Source: an uncultured delta proteobacterium (GTDB lineage Bacteria > Desulfobacterota > Desulfobulbia > Desulfobulbales > Desulfocapsaceae). From it: a stretch of DNA of 64,000 nt. The position numbers were made by a program, and so were the translations under genes. Shown here piece by piece: positions 51,289-61,191 of the stretch. Positions within the stretch are counted from its first letter, which is position 1. Every line of letters begins with the position of its first letter. The DNA is taken from contig CAIUQR010000138.1 in NCBI GenBank assembly GCA_903901335.1, forward strand, positions 1-64,000, written 5' to 3'. Below the pieces are notes generated by a model, which saw only the letters and a program-made list of their open reading frames with translations, made no database searches and was not told the DNA's origin.

Positions 51289-52563
51289 CTACAGTTCGTT
51301 ATAGGTGGGTTTGCCGGCAAGAAGCGTCAGCACTGCTTTTCCCTGCAGCTGCCAACCGATAAATGGTGAGTTTTCGGATTTGGAGACGATCATCTCCCGG
51401 GAATAGATAAATTTTTTCTCCGGATCAATCACCGTGATGTCGGCAACATCGCCAACCGTAAGCGAACCTCCGGGAACGCCAAGGATACGGGCGGGAGCCA
51501 GCGACATCAATTCCACCATCCGGCTTTCGCTGATCAGTCCTTCTCTGACCAGTGCCAAGGTCAACGGCAATGAGGTTTCCAGACCGATAATACCATTGGC
51601 GGCATGATCGAACTCCACATTCTTCTGCAGGATCGAATGAGGGGCATGATCTGTTGCAATAACATCCAATGTTCCATCCTGAAGTGCCATCCTGATCTTC
51701 TGTCTGTCCGGTTCACAACGTAAGGGGGGATTCATTTTGGCATTGGTATCATACCCGTCTACCGCTGCATCGGTCAGGGTAAAATAATGCGGCGAGGTCT
51801 CGGCCGTGACATGCACCCCGCGGCGTTTGGCAGATCGAATAAGTTCCACCGAGTCTCCGGTGCTGACATGGGCGATATGCACCGAGACCCCGGTCAATTC
51901 CGCCAGGGCCAGCTCACGAAAGACGGCAATACTCTCCGCCGCGTTTGGAATTCCATTCAGTCCCAACCGGGTCGAGACAATGCTCTCATTCATACACCCA
52001 TTGCGACTGAGCGAACTCTCCTCGGAATGGGAAATGATCAGCAGGTGATGGCTGGAGGCATATTCCATGGCCCGCCGCATAAGCTGACTGTCTGCAACCG
52101 GCCGGCCATCATCACTCAAGGCGACGACTCCCGCCCTTTTCATCTCGCCGTATTCAGCAAGTTCAACGCCCTTGCTTCCCTGGCTTATTGCCCCTACCGG
52201 ATAGACCCGGGCCGAACTTTGGGCTGCCTTTTCGAGAATATAACCGGTAACGGTTGCGTTATCATTGACGGGGAAGGTATTCGGCATGCAGGCAACCGCA
52301 GTAAAACCTCCGGCCGCAGCAGCCTGCGTTCCGGATTCGATGGTTTCTTTATACTCTTCTCCCGGTTCCCGCAGGTGAACATGCATATCGATCAGCCCCG
52401 GAACCACCCATTTGCCTTTTACATCAAGGATGGTTGCATCTGCAGGGATGGCACTGCCGGACTGAACAATACGGCCGTCCTGTATCCAGACATCGGCCTG
52501 CCGGTCAAGAGAGTTCGCCGGATCAATCAACCGGCCATTCTGCAGAATGAGTAAGGTATTCAT
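51289..52563 (-). CDS. pyrC: Dihydroorotase
   Basis: 424 residues from ATG 52561-52563, 14 bases after pyrB. Amidohydrolase motifs: D-M-H-V-H-L-R-E-P-G zinc site, S-H-S-E-E-S-S-L in the middle, A-T-D-H-A-P-H at the C-terminal metal site. Class I dihydroorotase of pyrimidine synthesis, often working with PyrB. It is a PyrB-adjacent pair. Confidence 0.95.
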   Translation of the reverse strand: MNTLLILQNGRLIDPANSLDRQADVWIQDGRIVQSGSAIPADATILDVKGKWVVPGLIDMHVHLREPGEEYKETIESGTQAAAAGGFTAVACMPNTFPVNDNATVTGYILEKAAQSSARVYPVGAISQGSKGVELAEYGEMKRAGVVALSDDGRPVADSQLMRRAMEYASSHHLLIISHSEESSLSRNGCMNESIVSTRLGLNGIPNAAESIAVFRELALAELTGVSVHIAHVSTGDSVELIRSAKRRGVHVTAETSPHYFTLTDAAVDGYDTNAKMNPPLRCEPDRQKIRMALQDGTLDVIATDHAPHSILQKNVEFDHAANGIIGLETSLPLTLALVREGLISESRMVELMSLAPARILGVPGGSLTVGDVADITVIDPEKKFIYSREMIVSKSENSPFIGWQLQGKAVLTLLAGKPTYNEL

Positions 52564-52576
52564 CTGAATTTGGAAT

Positions 52577-53545
52577 TCACCCGTTGCTGTTCTTTTCGCC
52601 GCCTTTTTCGCCACCCGAGACCAGATAGAGCAAGGCCATGCGTACCGCCACGCCATTGGTCACCTGATCCATGATCACGGAACCCGGCCCATCGGCCACG
52701 TCCGGGCTCAGTTCTACTCCCCTGTTGATCGGGCCCGGATGCATAATCAACACATCTTTTTTTGCTCCTGCCAGGACCTTTCTGTTCACTCCGAAAAAGG
52801 TCGCATATTCACGAAGGGACGGGATAAGCGGATCATTCAACCGTTCATGCTGGATACGCAGGGCCATTACCACGTCCGCTCCATCGACTGCTTCGACAAC
52901 GCTGTTGCATACCGACGCGCCAAGCTGATCTATCCCTACCGGCATGAAGGTGGCGGGACCTGCCAGTCGCACCGTAGCCCCAAGTTTCGTAAAACCGATG
53001 ATATCGGAGCGCGCGACCCTGCTGTGGGCAATATCTCCCACCAGAGCAATGGTCAATCCGGCAATTCTCCCCTTGTGCTCCAGGACCGTCATCAAATCAA
53101 GCAACCCCTGGCTCGGATGTTCGTGGGTCCCGTCACCGGCATTGATGATCGACGCGTTGACATGATGGGAAAGGAGAAGGGGTGCACCTGAGCTTGCATG
53201 GCGGATAATGATGATATCCGGTTTCATCGCCTCAAGGTTTCTGGCGGTATCGATCAGAGTTTCGCCTTTTGTGGTGGAGCTTGTCGAGGCGGCAATGTTG
53301 AACGTATCGGCGCTCATCCGTTTGGCGGCAATCTCAAAGGACAGTCGTGTTCTGGTTGAAGGCTCAAAAAAAAAGTTGATGATTGTCTTTCCGCGCAAGG
53401 TCGGAACTTTTTTGATCGGTCTTTCCGATATCTCTTTAAAAGAGCGCGCGGTAGACAGGATATGGCCGATATCATCTACGGAGAGCTGTTCAATGCCGAA
53501 GATATGCCTGTGTCTGAATAAATAGTCTGTTTTTCGTTTCGCCAC
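52577..53545 (-). CDS. pyrB: Aspartate carbamoyltransferase catalytic subunit
   Basis: 322 residues. Carbamoyl-phosphate motif F-F-E-P-S-T-R-T-R, the S-S-T-T-K-G-E-T loop, [14 protein letters not shown] and a conserved C-terminal [11 protein letters not shown]. No regulatory pyrI gene is beside it. It precedes pyrC. Confidence 0.96.
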   Translation of the reverse strand: MAKRKTDYLFRHRHIFGIEQLSVDDIGHILSTARSFKEISERPIKKVPTLRGKTIINFFFEPSTRTRLSFEIAAKRMSADTFNIAASTSSTTKGETLIDTARNLEAMKPDIIIIRHASSGAPLLLSHHVNASIINAGDGTHEHPSQGLLDLMTVLEHKGRIAGLTIALVGDIAHSRVARSDIIGFTKLGATVRLAGPATFMPVGIDQLGASVCNSVVEAVDGADVVMALRIQHERLNDPLIPSLREYATFFGVNRKVLAGAKKDVLIMHPGPINRGVELSPDVADGPGSVIMDQVTNGVAVRMALLYLVSGGEKGGEKNSNG

Positions 53546-53563
53546 GCAGAAGACTCTTCAATC

Positions 53564-54208
53564 TCAGTGAATAATATTGCCGAAACGGCCCCAGCGGATT
53601 GTCGTGAACCGCTGTACAGAAAAAAGTGACGTATCGATATTCCACGACCAATAAATAATAGAGGCCTTTCCGAGAACATCCCGTTGGTCGACAAAGCCCC
53701 AGAAACGGCTGTCATAGCTGTTATCCCGGTTGTCACCCATGACGAATATCTTTCCTTCGGGGACCTTGACCGGTCCGAAGTTATCCCTTGGTCCGGCAGC
53801 GGCGGGCACTATGGAATCCGATGTGTACTGGGCATGGATTTCTTCAACTATCTTATCATTAACAAATACCTTCTTGTTTTTAATGACAACCATATCTCCG
53901 GAAACTCCGACAACCCTTTTAATATAGTCCACACTTCTGTCCTGTGGAAAACGAAAGACCACGACATCACCATGATTCGGTTTTCCGAAAGGGATGAGGA
54001 TATTCCCGGTAAATGGGTTTTTTACACCATAAAGAAACTTATTGACCAGTAAATGATCTCCTATCTGGAGTGTGGGCAACATAGATCCGGATGGAATCTT
54101 AAATGCTTGAACAACAAATGTACGTATAAAAAGTGCCAACAGGACGGCAATCGTAATTGCCTCCAGATATTCTTTCCATACTGATTTTCTAGTCTCTTTG
54201 ACGGTCAA
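53564..54208 (-). CDS. lepB: Signal peptidase I
   Basis: 214 residues. One N-terminal transmembrane helix (A-I-T-I-A-V-L-L-A-L-F-I-R-T-F-V-V), catalytic Ser in I-P-S-G-S-M-L-P-T-L, general base Lys in Y-I-K-R-V-V-G and the G-D-N-R-D-N-S-Y-D-S-R box. It cleaves signal peptides at the periplasmic face. Its stop lies 18 bases before the pyrB start. Confidence 0.96.
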   Translation of the reverse strand: MTVKETRKSVWKEYLEAITIAVLLALFIRTFVVQAFKIPSGSMLPTLQIGDHLLVNKFLYGVKNPFTGNILIPFGKPNHGDVVVFRFPQDRSVDYIKRVVGVSGDMVVIKNKKVFVNDKIVEEIHAQYTSDSIVPAAAGPRDNFGPVKVPEGKIFVMGDNRDNSYDSRFWGFVDQRDVLGKASIIYWSWNIDTSLFSVQRFTTIRWGRFGNIIH

Positions 54209-54620
54209 GTGTGGCTCCTCACGCTTCTCTATGAAAGATCAATTTTTTATACCACTTTATAAAAGAACAGCACAAAACTACCGCAAACGGGACCTAATTA
54301 CAAGGTTGATTCACACAAATTACATAAAATCGGGCAGTTCCTCGGTAAAAATTTTTGAACACCGCCGTATACAATATACAGAGTATGTCGGTTAGCTGAT
54401 GGCTATATGTTGTAGAAAATGCCTCAGGATTCAAACTTTCCTCGTATTAACTCCTTGTTTAAAAAGAAAAAAAATGAATTTTTTTTTAGTGTTTTCTTGA
54501 CAAATGATTTTTTTTATGGCCTAAATGAAATTCAGCACAAAGTATTCAGTATCTGTTTGATAGTATTTACTACTTTTTCTCTTTTTGTTTAAAAATACAT
54601 CAGTATTTAACCGAACAATC
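54209..54620. other. 412-bp divergent region between lepB and pilM
   Basis: AT-rich with long T-runs near 54480-54515. It holds a sigma-70-like sequence (below) and otherwise no ORF or hairpin I can support. Confidence 0.3.
54497..54528 (+). promoter_or_regulatory. Possible sigma-70 promoter of the pilM-N-O-P unit
   Basis: TTGACA at 54497-54502, then a T-rich spacer and a weak -10 like TAAATG about 19 bases later, some 90 bases upstream of pilM. The -35 is perfect; the -10 and spacing are not. Confidence 0.35.
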
Positions 54621-55679
54621 ATGAATCTGCCGTTTTTATCCAGAGAACAGTTGGTAGTCGGTGTCGATATTGGGTCACATGCCGTCAAGGTCTGTCAGCT
54701 CGAACGGACGGAAAAAGGGTATGCCGTTGTCAATCTGGGAAGTTCGGTTCTCCCTGAAGGTGCGGTTGACGATGGTACCCTGAATGATCCGGAAGCTGTC
54801 GGCCAGATAATCTCCGAACTTTTCAAGAATCTAAAAATAAAAAGCAAGAAGGTTGGATTCTCCATCTCAGGATATTCTGTCATTGTTAAAAAAGTCAACT
54901 TAAGCGTGATGGATGACGACAAGTTGGAAGAGCATATCATGGCAGAAGCTGAGCAATATATACCCTTTGACATTGAAGACGTTTATCTTGATTTCCAGGA
55001 CCTCAAGACCAACACTGCCGAATCTGACAGAACTGATGTAATGCTTGTTGCTGCCAAAAAAGAGATCGTGGACGGTTATCTTGAGATGCTGGAAAGCTTG
55101 GATCTGCAACCAGTCCTTGTCGATGTCGATGGCTTCGCCCTTGAAAATACCTATGAGTACAATTATCCCAAAAACGAGAATGTCGCCTTAGTTGATATAG
55201 GCGCTTCCAAAATGAATATTAACATTCTTACCGGGGGTGTTTCCGTAGTTGCCCGTGATATAGTAGTTGGAAGCAGGCAACTGACGGACCAGATACAGAA
55301 TGCCTTTGATCTGGGCTATGAAGAGGCAGAAGCGCTAAAACTCGGATTTACTCCGGCCGCAGAGAAACAGGCTCAGATAGAGGCGATATTCACTTCGACA
55401 TGCACTCAGTGGGTATTGGAAATTAAAAAAGCTATTGATCTTTATCACTCAAACCATCCTGACGAACCTTTAACCAAACTTGTTCTGAGTGGTGGTGGCT
55501 CAAAAGTTGTCGGTCTGACGGATTTTCTGGCCAGTGAGACATCTCTGCCGGTTGTACTCTTCAACCCTTTTGAGAATATGGTCATTAATTCTAAAAAAAT
55601 TGACACTGAATATCTGAAAAGCGTAGGGCCTGAAATGGCTATTGCTACAGGTATAGCAATCAGGCCATCAGTAATATAA
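54621..55679 (+). CDS. pilM: Type IV pilus inner-membrane platform protein PilM
   Basis: 352 residues from ATG 54621 (a TTG at 54585 is possible). Actin-like ATPase fold: V-G-V-D-I-G-S-H-A-V-K-V-C-Q at the N-terminus, V-D-I-G-A-S in the second phosphate motif and S-G-G-G-S-K-V near the C-terminus. Cytoplasmic ring that contacts PilN. First gene of the pil unit. Confidence 0.92.
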   Translation: MNLPFLSREQLVVGVDIGSHAVKVCQLERTEKGYAVVNLGSSVLPEGAVDDGTLNDPEAVGQIISELFKNLKIKSKKVGFSISGYSVIVKKVNLSVMDDDKLEEHIMAEAEQYIPFDIEDVYLDFQDLKTNTAESDRTDVMLVAAKKEIVDGYLEMLESLDLQPVLVDVDGFALENTYEYNYPKNENVALVDIGASKMNINILTGGVSVVARDIVVGSRQLTDQIQNAFDLGYEEAEALKLGFTPAAEKQAQIEAIFTSTCTQWVLEIKKAIDLYHSNHPDEPLTKLVLSGGGSKVVGLTDFLASETSLPVVLFNPFENMVINSKKIDTEYLKSVGPEMAIATGIAIRPSVI

Positions 55680-55709
55680 ATAGGGTTTTTAGCTCATTTA
55701 GGAATAATT

Positions 55710-56291
55710 ATGCTCAGAATCAACCTGCTTCCTATCAGACAACTCAAAAAAAGAGCTAAAGCAAAAAATCAGATTGCAGTATTTTGTGTCGTTTTTTTGT
55801 GCTTTGTCGGGATACTGTGTTTTATCAGCCTAATCCAGATACATAAGATTAAATCCATTGAGTCAAGCATCACAGAGCTTACCAAAGAGCAACAGCGTCT
55901 CGCCCCGGAAATCGCTGCAGTTGACAAGCTTAAAAAAGACAAAGAAGAGCTTGAGAGAAAGATATCGATAATCCACCAATTAAAAGCGGAGTCTTCATTA
56001 ACTGTTCATGTTCTTGATCAGGTAGCTAATGTTGTCGATAACAACCGTATGTGGCTCACCTCATTAAGCCAGCAAGGGAATTCCCTTTCATTAACAGGAA
56101 TAGCCCTAGATAATCAGACTGTTGCTGACTTTATGGAAAAGTTGAAAAAGTCCTCTTTTATCCAGGGCGTTGATCTTACAAGTTCATCACTCAGGAAAAT
56201 TTCGGACAGGAATCTTAAAGAATTTTCACTTACCTGCGCCGTAGCAGAGCCCAAACAAACGCAGGACCCAGCAATAACAAATGGCAAATAG
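55710..56291 (+). CDS. pilN: Type IV pilus platform protein PilN
   Basis: 193 residues. M-L-R-I-N-L-L-P matches the PilM-binding N-terminus, followed by one transmembrane helix (V-F-C-V-V-F-L-C-F-V-G-I-L-C-F), a coiled coil and a periplasmic ferredoxin-like domain (N-R-M-W-L-T-S-L-S). It partners PilO. Confidence 0.92.
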   Translation: MLRINLLPIRQLKKRAKAKNQIAVFCVVFLCFVGILCFISLIQIHKIKSIESSITELTKEQQRLAPEIAAVDKLKKDKEELERKISIIHQLKAESSLTVHVLDQVANVVDNNRMWLTSLSQQGNSLSLTGIALDNQTVADFMEKLKKSSFIQGVDLTSSSLRKISDRNLKEFSLTCAVAEPKQTQDPAITNGK

Positions 56292-56328
56292 GTTCGATTA
56301 AAACGCATACCTTTCAGAAGATAATTGT

Positions 56329-56958
56329 ATGAAAAAAAGTAACACAGCCATCGCAACCTTCATAGACCTGAGATACCTGCCACTTGAACTGAAGTATAAA
56401 GTTGCAATAGCAGTCTTTCTCTTATTGCTGCCTGTCGTTTTGTTCTTTTTTGTATCGTATCAGCCTAATTATCAAAAAATTACTACCCTTTCAGATCAAC
56501 AGGCCAAAATTGAGGAAAAGCTCAAGGAAATCAGGACAATCCTGCAAAATCGACCGAAGCTCCAACAGGAGTTTGATACGACACGGGCCGCTTTTGAGGA
56601 TGCATCAAAATTATTACCCAAGGACAAAGAAATACCGAAATTACTGGCTGATATATCGGCGCTGGGGCGAACTGCAGGCCTTGATTTTCTTACATTCAAA
56701 CCCCAGGCTGATGTCCCTAAAGATTTTTACGCTGAGATTCCTATCGATATCGATCTGATAGGGCCATATCATAATGTCGGTTTTTTCTTTGACCAGGTGA
56801 GTAAACTCGACAGAATTGTATCGGTCTTAAATGTTAAAATGGGCACACCTAAAAAAGAAGGCAATGAGACGCTGCTGAATTCCAACTGTAAACTGATAAC
56901 CTACCGATTCACGAATGTTGAACTCCCAAAAAGCAACCCGAAAAACACCACGAAATAG
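56329..56958 (+). CDS. pilO: Type IV pilus platform protein PilO
   Basis: 209 residues. One transmembrane helix near 25-45 (V-A-I-A-V-F-L-L-L-L-P-V-V), a coiled coil (Q-Q-A-K-I-E-E-K-L-K) and a PilO-type domain with F-F-F-D-Q-V-S-K-L. It forms a heterodimer with PilN in the periplasm. Position after pilN is standard. Confidence 0.92.
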   Translation: MKKSNTAIATFIDLRYLPLELKYKVAIAVFLLLLPVVLFFFVSYQPNYQKITTLSDQQAKIEEKLKEIRTILQNRPKLQQEFDTTRAAFEDASKLLPKDKEIPKLLADISALGRTAGLDFLTFKPQADVPKDFYAEIPIDIDLIGPYHNVGFFFDQVSKLDRIVSVLNVKMGTPKKEGNETLLNSNCKLITYRFTNVELPKSNPKNTTK

Positions 56959-56969
56959 AGCGGTATGTT

Positions 56970-57518
56970 ATGAAACATTTTACTAAGCAATTTCTAACAT
57001 TATCTTCAATTAGTATTGGTATTTTCATTACGATCAGTTCTTTAACGTACACAACGTCACACGCAGCCGTCCAGCCCCAGACTCCCCCGGATACTTCGAT
57101 GGGAAAAGAAGCTCCCGGATCGCAATCGCTTTCGGAAAAAAGTAACACTTTCGAATACCGCATTGAGGGTCGTTCTGATCCTTTTATGCCCTTTCTCTCG
57201 GACAAGGCGGATGGGACTCTTAACCCTAATGATATTGTCGAGAACGACGAACAACTCACCGGAATGCAGCTCTTTGAGCCAGGGCAGTTGACTTTGGTTG
57301 CGCTTGTTAACTCCTCTGACCAGAAATTTGCGATGGTGGAAGACGTTTCTGGTAAGGGGTACATTATCAATGAGGGTACCAAAGTAGGGAGAAGAGGGGT
57401 TGTCCGATCAATAAATCCCAACAAAGTTCTCATCGAAGAGACTGCAATGACACGTGCAGGAAAAAAATTAACAAGTGACATTGTCATGGTCCTAAGAAAA
57501 GAGGAGAATAAAAAGTAA
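56970..57518 (+). CDS. pilP: Type IV pilus assembly protein PilP
   Basis: 182 residues. N-terminal hydrophobic segment (I-S-I-G-I-F-I-T-I-S-S-L), then a flexible linker and the PilP beta domain (G-R-S-D-P-F-M-P-F, F-E-P-G-Q-L-T-L-V-A-L, G-Y-I-I-N-E-G-T-K-V-G). No lipobox is visible, unlike many PilP lipoproteins. It links PilNO to the secretin. Its stop abuts the next gene's ATG. Confidence 0.88.
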   Translation: MKHFTKQFLTLSSISIGIFITISSLTYTTSHAAVQPQTPPDTSMGKEAPGSQSLSEKSNTFEYRIEGRSDPFMPFLSDKADGTLNPNDIVENDEQLTGMQLFEPGQLTLVALVNSSDQKFAMVEDVSGKGYIINEGTKVGRRGVVRSINPNKVLIEETAMTRAGKKLTSDIVMVLRKEENKK

Positions 57519-59092
57519 TGTACAAGAGGCTTGTCACATATAATTTTGTCATCTTCTCCGCACTTTCTGTGCTCTTGTTTTTTCACTCAAAGTCTTTTTG
57601 CGCAGAACCATCCGCATCGAAGAGTGTTTCGTATACCATTCAGGATGTACGGGCCGATATTACCAAAGATTCGATGACAATCAGGATTTCCGGCAATACG
57701 GCACCTGCATATACGACGCATGAGCAGTTTGACCCCTTCCGTCTTATCATGGATATTGCTGAAGCCACCTTTGATAAAAAACTGAATGTCAACAAACTTA
57801 TTCCGGAGAATCAATTCGCCACCCTTTCCACGACCATCCTTAAGGGTCAGTCACCGGAAATTACCCAGTTGGTTTTCCAGATCAAAGAAAACTATCAATA
57901 TAAGGTCGAACGGGAGAACAACGATCTTGTCGTGCACGTCCTTCCCGGTGTTGCTTCTCCTGATGCAGCAATTGGAAAACGTTCAATAACTAATCAAAAT
58001 TCAGGTCAATCTGCTTCAAGCAATCCAAAACCCGCTGCTTCAGACGCAACCCTGGATGAACTTATCGGTTCATCGGTTGCAGCCTTGGAAAAGAAACAAA
58101 AAAAGGCTTCTGCCTCAGGGCAGGCCCTTGATCGAGCTTCTAGTATTGAAGATCCATTCACAAATGCCGGATACAAAAAGCAACGTATCAGCGTCGATTT
58201 TTATAAGATTGATATTCATAATGTTTTTAGACTCTTTCGTCAGGTAAGCGACGCCAATATTGTTGTCGATGAAGGAGTCAAAGGGACTGTTACCATCGCT
58301 CTTAATAATGTCCCCTGGGACTTTGCTCTTGATATTATCTGTAATCTTACCGATCTGAAAAAAGAGGAACGTTTAAATACCATCGTTATCTACCCGAAAA
58401 AGAAAGATGTCGAATGGCCGGCATCGCCTATTGATAATCTCTCTATCAAGGCGGATAAGGACGTCATACAGCAGGAGGCGTTGATTGTACAACAGAGCGC
58501 AAGTCAGTCGAAAGAGATTACTCAGGCAAAAGAGTTAATCGTTAAGGCCCAAGCAAAAGAAAAGACTGAAGACTATTCAGAGGCTGCTGCCTTATACGAG
58601 CAGGCATTTTCCTTGTGGTCTGCAAATGAACGGATCTCAAGTAAACTGGCAGCTCTCTATCTCGTTAATCTTCATATGAATGCAAAGGCCGAATTTTATG
58701 CTCGAGCGAGTCTTAAAATTAAGCCTGGTAATGACAATGCCGCCCTTTATGCCGCCATTGCCTCAGCCAATATGCAGCGTAATCCTGAAGCAGTAGAGTT
58801 TTTCAATCGAAGTGTCAGCGGGACACCTCCATTGAAAGAGGCTTTAATAAGCTATGCTGCCTTTAATGAAAATTTAGGCCACCCTGAAGCTGCCTTAAAG
58901 CTTCTGAATAAATTCAGTGCTCATTATGGCGAAACGCTGGACACAATGCTCGCCAAAGCAAGACTCTATGATAAACTGGGTGATTCTTCTAAGGCCATAG
59001 CTCAGTATCGTTCAATATTGTCTTCCGGCTTTCAGCTTCGCCCCGATCTTAAACAGTATATCGAAGGTCGCTTACAAGCCGGAAATTTTTAG
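57518..59092 (+). CDS. AMIN/STN-domain protein with TPR region, N-terminal half of a split PilQ
   Basis: 524 residues with a signal peptide (cleavage near S-F-C-A). Residues 40-150 are an AMIN domain (R-I-S-G-N-T, D-P-F-R-L-I-M-D-I, V-V-H-V-L-P-G). Around 225-305 is a secretin N-terminal (STN/N0) domain (I-S-V-D-F-Y-K-I-D-I-H-N-V-F-R-L-F). There is no secretin barrel; the rest is TPR-like (A-L-Y-E-Q-A-F-S-L-W, A-A-L-Y-A-A-I-A). It likely anchors the pilus secretin to peptidoglycan and to PilP, which PilQ usually does in one chain. Confidence 0.8.
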   Translation: MYKRLVTYNFVIFSALSVLLFFHSKSFCAEPSASKSVSYTIQDVRADITKDSMTIRISGNTAPAYTTHEQFDPFRLIMDIAEATFDKKLNVNKLIPENQFATLSTTILKGQSPEITQLVFQIKENYQYKVERENNDLVVHVLPGVASPDAAIGKRSITNQNSGQSASSNPKPAASDATLDELIGSSVAALEKKQKKASASGQALDRASSIEDPFTNAGYKKQRISVDFYKIDIHNVFRLFRQVSDANIVVDEGVKGTVTIALNNVPWDFALDIICNLTDLKKEERLNTIVIYPKKKDVEWPASPIDNLSIKADKDVIQQEALIVQQSASQSKEITQAKELIVKAQAKEKTEDYSEAAALYEQAFSLWSANERISSKLAALYLVNLHMNAKAEFYARASLKIKPGNDNAALYAAIASANMQRNPEAVEFFNRSVSGTPPLKEALISYAAFNENLGHPEAALKLLNKFSAHYGETLDTMLAKARLYDKLGDSSKAIAQYRSILSSGFQLRPDLKQYIEGRLQAGNF

Positions 59093-59174
59093 GATATTCA
59101 TCACTTATTGTAGTACTAAGGCAAGAGGTTACTCCGTATTGCATTGCCAATTACTTTACCCCAAGAGGTTTTTC

Positions 59175-61028
59175 ATGAAGTCAATTCAACAGATTTTCCA
59201 ATACAGCGGCCTTTTGCTGCTCCTGTTGGTCTTTTCATCATGTAGTTCTCAACCTCCACAAAAAGTTGAAGAGACTCCCCTCGGCACTCCGGGGTCTGCT
59301 TCTGTTCCTCCCCCCAAAGCACAATCTTTCGATTCCAAGACTCTGCCGGTAGAATACCAGAAACCATCGTATGTTGTGGGTGAAGTACAAACTAAAGAGG
59401 ATAAAGATCTTGCGCGTTCAGACGTAATTATCAAGGTTGGCGCATCAATTCACTCAACCGTAGGGCCGCAACCATTGCGGGATATTTTAAAGCGCCTGGC
59501 TCTCTTGAAGGGAATGAATATCTCCTGGGCAAGCGATGTTGATCAAAATGCCCTTGTGGATGTTGATATCAATGCAAATGACGACTTTAACGAAGCCATT
59601 GACCATCTTCTGCTTCAGATCAATTACTTTCATGAAACAAAAGGAAACACTCTTATTGTCAAAAACAAGGAAACGCGACAGTTTCATATTGCGATGCCTT
59701 TCATTACTCAAACATATGCAACTGATACAGGTGGAGATGTGCTGGGGGGCTCTAAAGACACTAATACTTTCAAGGGGAAGATAAGTCTTGCTTCAACCGG
59801 AAGTCCTGTCGGCACCAGTGTATTTGATAGCAAAGGTGGCAAAGACGAAAAAAAGACGCAGTTTGACATCTGGGCGAACATTGAAGGAAATCTCAAAGTC
59901 ATTCTTGATATACTTGAAGAATCTGAAACTTCCGTTAGCAATCAAGAGCGAGAATTTGGAGGTACGTCCCGATCAACAGGTGACGGTGGAAGGATAGGCG
60001 AAGGTGGTAAAGAAGGAACCGGTGGCTCGGGCATGGGAACCGGGAAAGTCAGCGCAGAATCAAGCGCTAAGAATGCAGGAGAAGCTAAAAAAGTAAAAAC
60101 CAGTCGTCAGACCTCCAAAACAGGTGCATATTTTACCATTGATAAGCCTGTCGGAATCATTACGGTTACGGCCACACGAGACCTTCTTGACAAAGTTGAT
60201 AACTATTTAACTTCGCTTAAGAAACTAATGTACCAACAGGTAAATATTGAAGCAAAAATTATTGAGGTGCAGCTCAACAACACCTCAAGTATGGGTATTG
60301 ACTGGTCAAATGTTCTCGGCCATGCCAATATTCCTGGCACCAAACCACTAACAGGAACTGTAAATTTTGGAAATGGTGGGAATGTTTATCCTGGAAATGC
60401 GACGCCTAATACCCCAAATTCCCCAAACTCATTCATATCGACATTTACCTTGAATGGCGGAAGCATTAATCTGCTGTTGAGTGCATTGAAGGATGTTGGT
60501 GACACTAAAGTCCTTTCAAATCCGAAACTCAGTGTAATGAATGGCCAGCCGTCCTTTATTACGGTAGGTCGAAACTCAACCTATATCAGCAAGGTAACAT
60601 CTACTGCAACCACCGGGTCCATCAACAACACGGTTACATTTACTGTTGATACATCCAGTATTCTTGCAGGTGTCGGTCTCGCGCTTACTGCAAACATTAT
60701 GGATAATAACGATGTTATCATGAATCTTGTTCCAGTGGTATCAAGACTCAAGGATGGTGTGGTTGGGACTTTACAAATCGGTTCCGCAGATAATGGTGCC
60801 CTGATCGGTCTACCTATTGTGGACGTCCGAGAAATGAGCACAACCGTTCGCGTTAAAAACGGTGAGATGCTTGTTATTGGAGGCCTTATTGATAATACAG
60901 ATCAGAATGATAACAAGTCTATCCCTGTCCTTGGTGATATACCACTTATCAAATATCTTTTTGCAAATGATTCAAAAACGCTTAACAAAACAGAGCTGAT
61001 TATCTTGCTTAAACCGACAATCATGTAA
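59175..61028 (+). CDS. Lipoprotein secretin (MshL/PilQ family) of the type IV pilus
   Basis: 617 residues from ATG 59175. Lipobox L-V-F-S-S-C at 18-23; an STN-like domain near 100-165; a Gly-rich linker near 270-320 (G-G-K-E-G-T-G-G-S-G); secretin domain with V-N-I-E-A-K-I-I-E-V and the signature V-R-V-K-N-G-E-M-L-V-I-G-G-L near the C-terminus. MshL-type secretins are lipoproteins that form the outer-membrane pore. It pairs with the AMIN/STN/TPR protein in place of one full PilQ. Confidence 0.88.
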   Translation: MKSIQQIFQYSGLLLLLLVFSSCSSQPPQKVEETPLGTPGSASVPPPKAQSFDSKTLPVEYQKPSYVVGEVQTKEDKDLARSDVIIKVGASIHSTVGPQPLRDILKRLALLKGMNISWASDVDQNALVDVDINANDDFNEAIDHLLLQINYFHETKGNTLIVKNKETRQFHIAMPFITQTYATDTGGDVLGGSKDTNTFKGKISLASTGSPVGTSVFDSKGGKDEKKTQFDIWANIEGNLKVILDILEESETSVSNQEREFGGTSRSTGDGGRIGEGGKEGTGGSGMGTGKVSAESSAKNAGEAKKVKTSRQTSKTGAYFTIDKPVGIITVTATRDLLDKVDNYLTSLKKLMYQQVNIEAKIIEVQLNNTSSMGIDWSNVLGHANIPGTKPLTGTVNFGNGGNVYPGNATPNTPNSPNSFISTFTLNGGSINLLLSALKDVGDTKVLSNPKLSVMNGQPSFITVGRNSTYISKVTSTATTGSINNTVTFTVDTSSILAGVGLALTANIMDNNDVIMNLVPVVSRLKDGVVGTLQIGSADNGALIGLPIVDVREMSTTVRVKNGEMLVIGGLIDNTDQNDNKSIPVLGDIPLIKYLFANDSKTLNKTELIILLKPTIM

Positions 61029-61191
61029 ATTAAAACCCTATGATCGTGTTTAAAGTCATCCTCTGAATCTTGTTCGTTCCTAGGCCGGTCTAATACGAAA
61101 CGAGACTGAATATGGCATATGTAAGCCGGCCTCTGAAAAAGTCTGACTTTTCGTAAGTTAATTAACTATATTATTTAGCAGGGAGATAATT

